Part shown: in pieces, positions 24,949-34,226 of the stretch
How positions within the stretch are numbered: the first letter of the stretch is position 1
Layout: each line of letters starts with the position of its first letter
DNA from: Lunatimonas salinarum
GTDB taxonomy: Bacteria > Bacteroidota > Bacteroidia > Cytophagales > Cyclobacteriaceae
Assembly (NCBI RefSeq): GCF_017811155.1
Contig: NZ_JACVCV010000012.1
Span: 1-64,000 of the forward strand
DNA: 64,000 nt
Direction of reading: 5' to 3'
The notes under the pieces: generated by a model
What the model was told of the DNA's origin: nothing
Seen by the model: only the letters and a program-made list of their open reading frames with translations
The model's database searches: none
Translations under genes and position numbers: made by a program

Positions 24949-27699
24949 ATGGGAAAACTAACATTACGTGTGATTCGTGCAGCTGCTGGCTTGGCATTAT
25001 TGGTTTCGGTGACAGTACTGCTCACCTCCTGCGGTAAAGAGACGGGGAAAGACAACGGAACAGCTGGGTCAGCCGGTAACTTTATCTTATCTCTGACAGA
25101 CCTTCCGGATTATGAACGGGACATTGACCATAAAGCGTTACTGGAAGGCCTCACCAATCGGCAGGATGAAGCTCTTCGGGTGGGTGACTATATTTATAAC
25201 AACAATTGCTTCAATTGTCATGGAGATGCAGACCAGGAAGGCTCCATCCCCACAGCATTTAAGTTTTGGAATGAAGCTTTCAAGGTTGGAAAAGATCCCT
25301 ATTCGATTTACCAGACCCTGACACGAGGCTACGGATCCATGCCACCACAAACCCATCTGACACCCTTAGAAAAGTATGATATCATCTACTACATAAGGGA
25401 GCGGTTTTTAAAGGAAGATAATCCGGATCAATATACAGAAATAGACGATGCTTACCTGGCTACACTTCCTGAGGGAAATAGCACGGGGCCGTTGCCGGGA
25501 GATTTTCATCCATGGGCGGATATGGATTACGGGAACTTTCTGATAAATACGTATGAGCTTGCAGGGCAAGACGCTCCTGTACGCCCCCGGTCAGGAGGTA
25601 CTCCTGCGCCGCTTCCGGATGAAGATTTCTCCTATGCCAATTTTGCGTATAAGGGCATTGCTATTCGCCTGGATGAGGGAACCGGTGGTGTTGCCGCAGG
25701 AAAAGCTTGGTTGGCCTTCGACCATGACCTGATGCGGGTGGCTGGCGCTTGGACAGGAGAAGGGTTCATTGATTGGGAAGGAATTCTGTTTAATGGGAAG
25801 CACAATATTTCACCCCGGACTATCGGAGACCTTCATGTCGAAACCAAGACGCTCCCAGGGTGGGCCCAGCCAGGATCGGGTTCCTTTGACGATCCTCGAT
25901 TCACTGCAAGGGACGGGCGTAAATTTGGGCCTCTTCCCCGTGATTGGGCGCAGTATAAGGGGCTTTACCAATTTGGGGATAAGGTAGTACTATCCTATTC
26001 TGTAGGAACCACCGAGGTACTCGAATCCTACGGCCTGAAATACATCGGAGATGAGCCGGTCTTTGTCCGGGAATTGGAGCTTTCGGGAATAAATGCCCCA
26101 TTGCTGATGATGGTGGCAAAGGCAGGTACAGCCGTGGCTGTAGTAGGTGGTGGTACCGGTATAAAAGCTTCTCAGGAAATGATCACATTGGAAGTACAGC
26201 CCGCTGCGACCCGAAGGATTACGGTGCTGATGGGTAAACCTGGTTTGGAAGGGCTTGAAGAGCTGGCCAAAAGCTGGGGCCAACAGGAATCTTTGCAGAC
26301 CGATACCAAGGGTGCTTCAGGTAGGTATCCTCAAAAGTTGAAGACGAAGGCAATCGTGGGAGAACAGGAAGGAGCTTTTCAGGTGGACATCTTGAACCCC
26401 CCCTTTGATAGCCCCTGGAAGAACCAATTTCGGCTAAGTGGGATAGATTTTTTTACGGACACCAACAAAGGTGTAATATGTTCGACGGATGGCGATGTGT
26501 GGCTAGTGGAGGGTTTTACCAAGACTCCTGCTGACCTAACCTGGCAGCGCATTGCTTCCGGCTTATTTCAACCCCTAGGGGTGAAGGTAATCAAAGGACA
26601 GATTTTTGTCACTTGTAGGGATCAGATTGTCCGGTTGCACGATTTCAATGGGGATATGGAGACGGATTTTTATGAAAGCTTTAACAGCGATCATCAGGTG
26701 ACAGACCATTTCCACGAGTTTGCGATGGGTCTTCAGACGGACGATGAGGGAAACCTGTATTATGCCAAAAGTGCCCGCCATGCCAGAGAAGCCTTGGTGC
26801 CGCAGCATGGTACCTTACTGAAGGTAAGCAGTGACGGGAAGAGGACTGAAACCATTGCTACTGGTTTTCGGGCTGCGAATGGCGTTTGCCTCAACCCGGA
26901 TGGTACCTTTATCGTCACGGATCAGGAAGGACATTGGAATCCAATGAATCGGATCAACTGGGTAAAAAAGGGAGGTTTTTACGGGAATATGTTTGGCTTT
27001 AATCCACCTCCAGATAGCTCAAATACGGGAATGGTGCAGCCCTTGGTTTGGGTGGAGCGGGATATCGATCGATCTCCCGCAGAGTTACTTTGGGTGGACA
27101 GCGAAAAATGGGGTCCACTTAACGGCAAGTTGCTGAACCTTTCTTATGGATACGGGAAGATATTTGTCGTTCCACACGAGAAAATAGAAGGGCAGTATCA
27201 GGGCGGTGTATTCGAATTGCCGATCAAGCGGTTTGCCACCGGAATCATGCGGGGGCGCTTTAATCCAGGAGACGGACAATTGTATGCCTGTGGACTTTCT
27301 GCCTGGGGATCCTCTCAGCCACAGCTAGGCGGCCTTTATCGGATACGGGTTACCGAAAAGCCGATGTACATTCCGATTGACATCAAGGCAGACAAATCGG
27401 GGATCGTGCTGAGCTTTACCGACAAGCTGGATCCTAGCAGTGTGCAGGAGTTGTCCAATTACACTGTAAAAACCTGGGATCTATTGCGATCAAGAAAGTA
27501 TGGATCAGCGCATCATAATGAAAAGGAACTACAGGTGTCTAAGGTGGAGTTGATGAAAGATGGTCGGACAATCAAGCTTACTTTGCCCGAGATCCAACCT
27601 ACATGGGTGATGGAAATCGATTTCAACTTATTGGATAAAACAGGTAAAGAGGTAAAAGGGTTGATCCAAAATACGATCCATACCTTGGGAGAAGCTTGA
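24949..27699 (+). CDS. Haem c and propeller dehydrogenase-like lipoprotein (DUF6797-type)
   Basis: This 916-residue lipoprotein has a lipobox LLTSC (Cys28). A mono-haem cytochrome c domain follows with CFNCH at residues 87-91 and a likely axial Met in GYGSMPPQTH. Residues about 190-460 resemble the DUF6797 beta domain found beside such cytochromes (FAYKGIAIRLDEGTGGV). Residues about 480-800 form a sorbosone dehydrogenase-like propeller (VRLHDFNGDMETDFYESF, GNMFGFNPPPDSSN). The order haem-DUF-propeller suggests a periplasmic or surface oxidoreductase that passes electrons from a sugar to cytochrome c. It ends the + strand locus and is followed by a bidirectional terminator. It differs from the 15030 gene, which uses copper at the C-terminus. 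The substrate is unknown. Confidence 0.82.
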   Translation: MGKLTLRVIRAAAGLALLVSVTVLLTSCGKETGKDNGTAGSAGNFILSLTDLPDYERDIDHKALLEGLTNRQDEALRVGDYIYNNNCFNCHGDADQEGSIPTAFKFWNEAFKVGKDPYSIYQTLTRGYGSMPPQTHLTPLEKYDIIYYIRERFLKEDNPDQYTEIDDAYLATLPEGNSTGPLPGDFHPWADMDYGNFLINTYELAGQDAPVRPRSGGTPAPLPDEDFSYANFAYKGIAIRLDEGTGGVAAGKAWLAFDHDLMRVAGAWTGEGFIDWEGILFNGKHNISPRTIGDLHVETKTLPGWAQPGSGSFDDPRFTARDGRKFGPLPRDWAQYKGLYQFGDKVVLSYSVGTTEVLESYGLKYIGDEPVFVRELELSGINAPLLMMVAKAGTAVAVVGGGTGIKASQEMITLEVQPAATRRITVLMGKPGLEGLEELAKSWGQQESLQTDTKGASGRYPQKLKTKAIVGEQEGAFQVDILNPPFDSPWKNQFRLSGIDFFTDTNKGVICSTDGDVWLVEGFTKTPADLTWQRIASGLFQPLGVKVIKGQIFVTCRDQIVRLHDFNGDMETDFYESFNSDHQVTDHFHEFAMGLQTDDEGNLYYAKSARHAREALVPQHGTLLKVSSDGKRTETIATGFRAANGVCLNPDGTFIVTDQEGHWNPMNRINWVKKGGFYGNMFGFNPPPDSSNTGMVQPLVWVERDIDRSPAELLWVDSEKWGPLNGKLLNLSYGYGKIFVVPHEKIEGQYQGGVFELPIKRFATGIMRGRFNPGDGQLYACGLSAWGSSQPQLGGLYRIRVTEKPMYIPIDIKADKSGIVLSFTDKLDPSSVQELSNYTVKTWDLLRSRKYGSAHHNEKELQVSKVELMKDGRTIKLTLPEIQPTWVMEIDFNLLDKTGKEVKGLIQNTIHTLGEA

Positions 27700-27732
27700 C
27701 CATTGCATTGGATTCTAAGTGATTTTTCCAAT

Positions 27733-27775
27733 AAAAAAAGGCGATTGGGGTTTGAACTACCCAATCGCCTTTTTA
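27733..27775. terminator. Bidirectional intrinsic terminator
   Basis: AAAAAGGCGATTGGG pairs perfectly with CCCAATCGCCTTTTT around a ten-base loop. There are A residues on the left and T residues on the right. It lies between the convergent haem-propeller gene (+) and the serine dehydratase gene (-) and can serve both. Confidence 0.9.
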
Positions 27776-27811
27776 TCTATCACTAGGCTTTTACTGACTA
27801 CGTAGCACTCG

Positions 27812-29380
27812 TCAACAGCTCTTGTAAAAATGCTGCTGTCCCAGTCTCTTTTCGATTTCCTTGGCAGTTTTGGTAATGGAAAGGCCTCCTAAATTTGTGC
27901 ACCTTAGGGTGTTGGGGATGCTTTTACCTACTTGATACATGGTTTCTATCACTTCATCCAACGGTATGAGATGGTCGTAGTGGGCGAGCGCCATGTTGGC
28001 GCAAGAGAGGGCGTTTGATGCCGCCATGACATTTTTATTCAGGCAGGGAGCCTCTACACGGTTTCCAATGGGGTCACAGATCATACCCAACGAACTCTGA
28101 AGGGCCATCGAAGCAGCCGATAGGCTTTGCGTTAGATTCCCACCGGCCAGGCCGACGATCGCTGCGGCCGCCATAGAGGATCCAGAGCCACATTCTGCCT
28201 GACAACCGCCTACTTCGGCCGCAAAGGTAGAATGCGCTGCTATAAATATTCCGATCAATCCAGCCACCAATAGCGCCTTTACCGTATCTTCATCGGAGAG
28301 GCCTAGGGTATCTGCCACGGCCAAAACAGCCCCTGGCATGGCGCCACATGATCCTGCTGTGGGCGCTGCTACGATGACTCCCATGGAACTCTTAACCTCC
28401 ATAATGGCCGAAACGTAGAGAATAATCTTGTTCAGTACCTGACCGTCTATCAACTTCTTATCATCCATCATGGATTTAAAGGTCACCGATTGCGGTCCCA
28501 GAATGCGGTCTTCAAAGGTAGTACCTGCCATCCCGGTTTTTACCGCATTTTTCAAGATAACCCGTATCTCCTCCATTTTGGCCAATACTTCTTTTTCGGA
28601 AATTCCTCCCCGGATGCTTTCATAGCGAACGGCTAGCTCCCAAAGAGGCAGATTCTCCGTTTCATTATAGGCCAGCATCTCCTCGCAGGTGATAAAGGGA
28701 ACCTCCAGATCCTTTCTCGCACGAATTGGAAGGACAGGTTTTATTTCCTTTACCTCGTTTCCATTTGCCAAGCTCGCCACCTTGTCCAGGATAGATGGGT
28801 TCAGGAACTGTTGGGACTTGATTTCGATAAATGATTTTTTTCCCTTTCGAAGGGTCAGTTCATCAAAAGTACAGGTGTCTTCGATAAACCGAATCAACGG
28901 TTCAGGGTGATCGGTATATATCAGCGTGACAAAGTAATCTCCTGCTAGGGAAACCGACGCCCCGTCTATTTCCGTAATCTCGATCATGCCTCCTCCTGTA
29001 GAGATGCCAATCACTTCGTGGGATTCCCAGGGGTTTTTGAGGTTGATCTTGTAGGTATTGGGATGCTCTGCACCGATATTCCGTATATGTATATCACATT
29101 GAATACCCGCTGCACCCAGGTGCATCTCTGAGTGAAGTAAACGTTCGTCATATGCTTCCCATCCCAGAAATCCTCCAAACAGGCCCATATCCGAACCTTG
29201 ATCTTTGTGGGTGGTAGCCAATGATCCGTTCGGATCAAACTCTATGTCAATCTTCGAAATGCTGCCTGACATCAGGTCATGACAAAAGCGCCCTATGCGA
29301 AGAGAGGCGGCACAGTGGGAACTCGACGGGCCACGCATCACCGGGCCTACGACATCGTTAAATATACTTGGAAAAGTCAT
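27812..29380 (-). CDS. sdaA: L-serine ammonia-lyase (iron-sulfur serine dehydratase, single chain)
   Basis: This 522-residue enzyme converts L-serine to pyruvate and ammonia in the cytoplasm. The N-terminal beta domain holds the hallmark GPVMRGPSSSHCAASLRIGR. The C-terminal alpha domain (from about residue 240) has AGSCGAMPGAVLA, GGCQAECGSGSSMAAAA and CDPIGNRVEAPC, which supply the cysteines of the oxygen-sensitive 4Fe-4S cluster. Both domains lie on one chain, as in the E. coli type. It is somewhat longer than usual, with extra residues between the domains. It is divergent from the AraC regulator across 190 bases, which suggests shared control. The gene name denotes family membership. Confidence 0.92.
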   Translation of the reverse strand: MTFPSIFNDVVGPVMRGPSSSHCAASLRIGRFCHDLMSGSISKIDIEFDPNGSLATTHKDQGSDMGLFGGFLGWEAYDERLLHSEMHLGAAGIQCDIHIRNIGAEHPNTYKINLKNPWESHEVIGISTGGGMIEITEIDGASVSLAGDYFVTLIYTDHPEPLIRFIEDTCTFDELTLRKGKKSFIEIKSQQFLNPSILDKVASLANGNEVKEIKPVLPIRARKDLEVPFITCEEMLAYNETENLPLWELAVRYESIRGGISEKEVLAKMEEIRVILKNAVKTGMAGTTFEDRILGPQSVTFKSMMDDKKLIDGQVLNKIILYVSAIMEVKSSMGVIVAAPTAGSCGAMPGAVLAVADTLGLSDEDTVKALLVAGLIGIFIAAHSTFAAEVGGCQAECGSGSSMAAAAIVGLAGGNLTQSLSAASMALQSSLGMICDPIGNRVEAPCLNKNVMAASNALSCANMALAHYDHLIPLDEVIETMYQVGKSIPNTLRCTNLGGLSITKTAKEIEKRLGQQHFYKSC

Positions 29381-29571
29381 GTAGTTTGAGGTTAGTTACG
29401 GTAAGTTAAATGTAGCGGATCTCCACTTGGAAACACTTTCAAATCTTAGCCAATAAGTGTACTATCTTAGCATTTGGATCTTTTTTTTTATGCTTTTTTG
29501 CGTTAAATCAACTATTGCACTAACTTGGGTTATCGGTTTTGAAATTCTTAAATACCCAATTGATTAGAGCT

Positions 29572-30447
29572 ATGCAGCCATTATATTTCAAAGTACCTAG
29601 ATTAAAAGAAGAAACCGTTCGTGTGGAATGTTGGGACCTGGATAGTTTTTTCGAACCTATCCATTTCCACGAAGAATTCCAAATTACGTTGATTTTGCAG
29701 GGAGAAGGTGCCTTGTTCGTGTCCGAAAGCATGGTGCCTTTTAAAAAGGGAGAGATATACCTTTTGGGCAAAAATTTGCCCCACGTGTTTCGAAATAAGG
29801 AACTGGATTTTCTGACAGGGCAAGGCAAGAAAGTACAGGCTATTTCGGTATTTTTCAATCAAGATGTGCTCAAAAACATCCTGACAGATATACCAGAAGC
29901 TTATGCCATACAGAAGCTCGTAGATTCGTCGATTTACGGCATTAAGGTTTCCAAGGAAATGCAGGATATCGTCGGCCAACACCTAAGGACACTACCCAAT
30001 AAAAAGCAATTTGGGAAAGTCTTGGGCCTGTTGGAAATTTTGGAGCATATATCCAAAGATAATAACTTGGATTTTGTGTCCTCTTTGGGTCTGCCCATTC
30101 ACTCGGTGCAGGAAAACATCTCTAAGATCAACGTGGTATTTGACTACGTGCGAACCAACTACAATGAAAAAATCACTTTAAAGGAGGTCGCAGCCATGGT
30201 AAATATGTCGCCAACGGCATTTTGTAGGTACTTTAAGTACAAGAGTCAGAAGACATTCTCCCGGTTTTTGATAGAAGTGCGTATAGCCAATGCCTGCCGT
30301 TTGCTGTGCCAAGACGACCTTAATACCTCGGAGTGTTGTTACAGCTCGGGGTATAATAACTTATCCAACTTTCATAAGCATTTTAAGAGTGTGACTGGAA
30401 TGACTCCTTTGGAATTTCGAAATAGTGTTAGCAAAAATCCAGATTAA
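29572..30447 (+). CDS. AraC-family transcriptional regulator
   Basis: From ATG 29572 this is a 291-residue regulator; a TTG 33 bases upstream would add eleven residues. The N-terminal part is a cupin-like ligand domain (FHEEFQITLILQGEGALFV, KGEIYLLGKNLPHVF). The C-terminal 100 residues contain the paired helix-turn-helix of AraC proteins (ITLKEVAAMVNMSPTAFCRY and CCYSSGYNNLSNFHKHFK, ending TGMTPLEFR). Such proteins usually activate a nearby catabolic operon in response to a small ligand. Its neighbours are the divergent serine dehydratase and, 500 bases downstream, a run of peptidase and DapA-family genes, so those are the likely targets. The inducer is unknown. Confidence 0.92.
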   Translation: MQPLYFKVPRLKEETVRVECWDLDSFFEPIHFHEEFQITLILQGEGALFVSESMVPFKKGEIYLLGKNLPHVFRNKELDFLTGQGKKVQAISVFFNQDVLKNILTDIPEAYAIQKLVDSSIYGIKVSKEMQDIVGQHLRTLPNKKQFGKVLGLLEILEHISKDNNLDFVSSLGLPIHSVQENISKINVVFDYVRTNYNEKITLKEVAAMVNMSPTAFCRYFKYKSQKTFSRFLIEVRIANACRLLCQDDLNTSECCYSSGYNNLSNFHKHFKSVTGMTPLEFRNSVSKNPD

Positions 30448-30954
30448 AGCGCAGTTTAGTTTCCTTTTTCCAATATTGTTTTTCTTAAAGAGCACTTGGC
30501 GCAAATTTGCTAACGGTAGTTTAATGTCTGATTCGGCGGTGTAGAGGTTACTAAGAGGCAGGAATAACAAAAGCGCAAACATCGAAAGACCTATAATCGC
30601 TGGACCTACCTAATGCGGTAGTTGGCGCTCATTTCGATCGGCCATCACACGTAGTGGCCGCTGAAAAACAATGGACGGCACATGAAATCCGACAAAACGT
30701 TAAAATATCATATGATTTGGATAAGATTATGGAATAGTTACTCGTGCGGTATAACTTAACTTTATACCAAGTTTTCAGAACCTCCCCGTAGGTGCGTGGT
30801 TTCAGATGTATTAGTTTAAAATAAAACCATTTAAATAGCCTTACGAAATCGAGCATGACGCAAGTGACACACCGTTGGATGACTAGGGTATATGCGAGAT
30901 TCCATCCCGGTAAACCGGGACAAGGTGTTCCCATTAAGAATCAATTATAGACAC
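30448..30954. other. 500-base gap without a supported gene
   Basis: No frame here has family features. Two short hairpins are visible: CGGCCA...TGGCCG at 30639-30660, and TCCCGG-TAAA-CCGGGA at 30905-30920, about 35 bases before the start of the peptidase gene. The second could act in the leader of that mRNA. The size of the gap suggests that a promoter and regulator site for the peptidase operon lie here, or that a gene has decayed. Confidence 0.4.
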
Positions 30955-33192
30955 ATGAAAGGATTTCTGATTCTGATAATTACTGCCTTTTTTCAGTTTA
31001 CCGTTTTTTGTGTAGCCTATTCTCAGAACGAGTTGAGATTGGAAGACGTCTTTGGAAGTGCTACTTACAGTCAAAAAAGGTTTGGCCCCATTCGGTGGAT
31101 GAAGGACTCCCGTGGATATTCAAGTATAGAGTCTAACGCGGAAGTAGGAGGTGACGATATGGTGATTTACGACGCCCGCACCGGGAAAAGGTCGATTCTG
31201 GTATCAGCTAGTGACCTCATTCCTGCTGGGGGGACTGCACCCTTGAAAATTGCCGAATACGAGTGGTCGGAGGATAATACGAAACTGTTAATCTTTACCA
31301 ACACCCGAAAAGTCTGGCGTTTTCATACTAGAGGCGATTATTGGGTGATGGACGTGGCTACCCGAAAGCTGCAGCAGTTAGGAAAGGGGATGCCCTCCAG
31401 TTCGCTGATGTTTACCAAATTCTCGCCCGATGCCTCTAAGGTGGCCTATGTCAGCGAACACAATATTTTTGTGGAGACGTTGGCTGATGGCAAAATTGTG
31501 CAATTGACCCATGATGGAAGTGATGTGATTATCAACGGAACCTTTGATTGGGTATATGAGGAGGAATTGGGCTGTAGAGACGGCTTTCGCTGGAGTCCGG
31601 ACGGTGAAACCATCGCGTATTGGAGATCAGATGCCAAGGATGTAGGTACTTTCTACCTGATCAATAACATTGATTCCCTCTATTCTAGGCCCATTCCATT
31701 GCCCTATCCCAAGGTGGGAGAAAAGCTGTCATCGGTAAAGATTGGAGTAGTATCTGCGGAGGGAGGAGATACCCGTTGGTTTGATTTTCCCGGAGACCCT
31801 CAAAACAATTACCTTGCGCGGATGGAGTTTATTCCAGCTTCCAGGGAGGTGATGGTGCAGCAACTCAACCGCAGGCAGAACACCAACACGGTATGGGTAG
31901 GGGATGTGGATACGATGGAGATCACGAAAATTTTAGAGGATACCGACGAGGCATTTTTGGATATTCACGATAACATTCAATGGCTGGAGAACAACCAATT
32001 CTTCACTTGGACCAGTGAACGGGATGGATGGTTGCATCTGTACAAAGTAGCGAGGGACGGAAGTTCCATGAAGTTGATCACAGAGGGGGACTTTGATGTG
32101 GTAGGGATAAGTCACATTGACCCGAGGGGTGGTTACGTTTATTACATTGCTTCTCCTGAAAACTATACCCAAAGGTATTTGTACCGCAGTTCGCTGAATA
32201 AGCCTGGTAAGGCCGAACGAATCACCCCAGAAGCCTATCCCGGACAGCATGCATACCAGATATCACCTGATTCCCGGTACGCTATTCATACCTTTCAAAA
32301 TGCGAAAACACCTCCCTTATATTCCGTTGTCAATCTTCCGGATCATCGTTCAATCCGCATTTTGGAGGATAACCGAGAGCTTAAGGACAAATACTTGGCA
32401 TTAAATCTCAATCCCAAAGAATTTTTCAAAGTGGATATAGGGGAGGTTGTTTTGGATGCTTTCATGATTAAGCCTGCTGACTTTGATCCTTCCAAAAGGT
32501 ATCCCCTGCTATTCTATGTTTACGGCGAACCGGCCGGTTCAACGGTACAGGACAGCTGGCAGAACGGTGATCTCTGGCACCATTATATGGCGCAGCAAGG
32601 TTATGTTGTAATCAGTATCGACAACAGGGGCACGCGTACCCCTCGTGGGCGGGATTGGCGTAAGTCTATTTATGGACAAATAGGCATACTTGCTTCGGAA
32701 GATCAATACAAAGCAGCCAAGAAGATTTTTGAAACCTACGATTTTATTGACAATGAACGTGTGGGGATGTGGGGATGGAGCGGAGGAGGTCAGATGACAC
32801 TCAACTGCATGTTCAGGTACCCGGATGTTTATAAAACAGGGATTGCGATCGCATTTGTTTCCGATCAGCGCTTGTACGACGCAACGTATCAAGAGCGTTA
32901 CATGGGGCTTCTGGAAGATAATGCATGGGGCTACCGGGAGGGTTCTCCATTGCACCACGCAGAAAAACTACAAGGAGACCTGCTGATTATGCACGGCACC
33001 GCAGACGACAATGTTCATTACCAGAGTTTTGAAATGCTGGTAGATAAGCTGGTTAAACACAACAAGATGTTTTTCATGATGTCCTATCCAATGAGGGCAC
33101 ACGGAATTAACGAAAGAGAGAACACTTCTCTTCACTTACGCGAGACAATGAAGAAATTTTTGCTGGAGAAGCTACCGAGTGGTGGCAAGTAG
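30955..33192 (+). CDS. Dipeptidyl peptidase IV-like serine peptidase (S9)
   Basis: From ATG 30955 the protein has 745 residues and a signal peptide ending near VAYSQ; an upstream ATG at 30892 would put 21 polar residues before the signal. Residues about 25-460 form the eight-bladed propeller, which includes DWVYEEELG, the Glu motif that in DPP IV binds the free amino end of the substrate. The C-terminal alpha/beta hydrolase carries Ser in GWSGGGQM, Asp in GTADDNVH and His in RAHGI. These enzymes release Xaa-Pro (or Xaa-Ala) dipeptides from peptides in the periplasm. It is followed by a DapA-family gene and an Xaa-Pro aminopeptidase, which suggests that proline-rich peptides are the shared substrate. 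Confidence 0.93.
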   Translation: MKGFLILIITAFFQFTVFCVAYSQNELRLEDVFGSATYSQKRFGPIRWMKDSRGYSSIESNAEVGGDDMVIYDARTGKRSILVSASDLIPAGGTAPLKIAEYEWSEDNTKLLIFTNTRKVWRFHTRGDYWVMDVATRKLQQLGKGMPSSSLMFTKFSPDASKVAYVSEHNIFVETLADGKIVQLTHDGSDVIINGTFDWVYEEELGCRDGFRWSPDGETIAYWRSDAKDVGTFYLINNIDSLYSRPIPLPYPKVGEKLSSVKIGVVSAEGGDTRWFDFPGDPQNNYLARMEFIPASREVMVQQLNRRQNTNTVWVGDVDTMEITKILEDTDEAFLDIHDNIQWLENNQFFTWTSERDGWLHLYKVARDGSSMKLITEGDFDVVGISHIDPRGGYVYYIASPENYTQRYLYRSSLNKPGKAERITPEAYPGQHAYQISPDSRYAIHTFQNAKTPPLYSVVNLPDHRSIRILEDNRELKDKYLALNLNPKEFFKVDIGEVVLDAFMIKPADFDPSKRYPLLFYVYGEPAGSTVQDSWQNGDLWHHYMAQQGYVVISIDNRGTRTPRGRDWRKSIYGQIGILASEDQYKAAKKIFETYDFIDNERVGMWGWSGGGQMTLNCMFRYPDVYKTGIAIAFVSDQRLYDATYQERYMGLLEDNAWGYREGSPLHHAEKLQGDLLIMHGTADDNVHYQSFEMLVDKLVKHNKMFFMMSYPMRAHGINERENTSLHLRETMKKFLLEKLPSGGK

Positions 33193-33263
33193 ATTGTTCC
33201 GCGAATAACAAACCCTAAATAATTATAACAAAAAACGATTCGATACAAACTAATTTTAAAGCT

Positions 33264-34202
33264 ATGTTAAAGTGGAAGGGAGTTTTTCCGGCAATAACAA
33301 CCAAGTTTACCGCAACCGATAAACTGGATATTGACATGTTCCTAAAAGGGGTTGAGGCGCAGTTGGAAGCAGGGGTAAATGGGATCATTTTGGGAGGAAG
33401 TCTGGGCGAGGCCAGTACGCTAAGTGACTACGAAAAGGAAGTATTGGTCAAGGAAACGGTGGATTGGGTGGCCGGTAGGGTGCCAGTTGTCCTTACTATC
33501 GCCGAGCAAGCAACCAAAAAGGCGATTCAACTGGTTGAAAAGGCGGCGGACTTTGGCCTGAGTGGGTATATGGCCCTTCCTCCTATGCGGTACAAGGCAG
33601 ATGAACGGGAGACAGTGGTGTTTTTTACAGAAATTGCGCATGCCACAGAATTGCCCATTATGATTTACAATAATCCGATCGACTACAAGATCATGGTGAC
33701 GTTGGATATGTTCGAGGAATTGGCACAGTGCCCCAATATACTGGCGGTGAAAGATTCCACAAGGGATCTGAATCAAGTAACGAAGATGAAAAATCGATTC
33801 GGAGATCGGTTTAAGGTTTTTGGAGGAGTAGATCCTCTCGCACTGGAGAGCTTGGTGCTTGGAGCAGATGGCTGGGTAGCCGGATTGGTATGTGCGTTTC
33901 CTAGGGAAACGGTAGCCATTTACCGGTTGGTAAAGGAGGGCCGTGTGGCCGAGGCATTGACGATTTACCGATGGTTCTTTCCACTATTGGAATTGGACAT
34001 TCACCCCAAGTTGGTACAGTACATAAAGTTAGCCGAAGTGGCCACCGGTTTGGGAACTGAATATGTCCGGGCGCCCCGCTTGCCACTGATCGGTGAGGAG
34101 CGTCAGGAGGTGTTGAAAATCATCGAAGAATCCTTAATTTCAAGACCGGAATTGCCGGTTTGGGACGAGGCAGAGGTCACTGCCATAGCCAAATCCTTAT
34201 AA
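33264..34202 (+). CDS. DapA-family enzyme, possibly pyrroline-hydroxycarboxylate deaminase
   Basis: This 312-residue (beta/alpha)8 protein keeps the family hallmarks: GGSLGEASTLSDYE in place of GTTGE, the tyrosine strand MIYNNPIDYK, and the Schiff-base lysine in ILAVKDSTRD. The family includes dihydrodipicolinate synthase, N-acetylneuraminate lyase and 1-pyrroline-4-hydroxy-2-carboxylate deaminase of the hydroxyproline pathway. Its position between a DPP IV and an Xaa-Pro aminopeptidase and after an AraC regulator favours the last, but the other genes of that pathway (epimerase, oxidase, semialdehyde dehydrogenase) are not in the window. The assignment is therefore inference. It is not close to the DapA-like protein at 2818, which lacks the tyrosine. 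Confidence 0.85.
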   Translation: MLKWKGVFPAITTKFTATDKLDIDMFLKGVEAQLEAGVNGIILGGSLGEASTLSDYEKEVLVKETVDWVAGRVPVVLTIAEQATKKAIQLVEKAADFGLSGYMALPPMRYKADERETVVFFTEIAHATELPIMIYNNPIDYKIMVTLDMFEELAQCPNILAVKDSTRDLNQVTKMKNRFGDRFKVFGGVDPLALESLVLGADGWVAGLVCAFPRETVAIYRLVKEGRVAEALTIYRWFFPLLELDIHPKLVQYIKLAEVATGLGTEYVRAPRLPLIGEERQEVLKIIEESLISRPELPVWDEAEVTAIAKSL

Positions 34203-34226
34203 TAGCTATCCTTAAATTGAATACCA

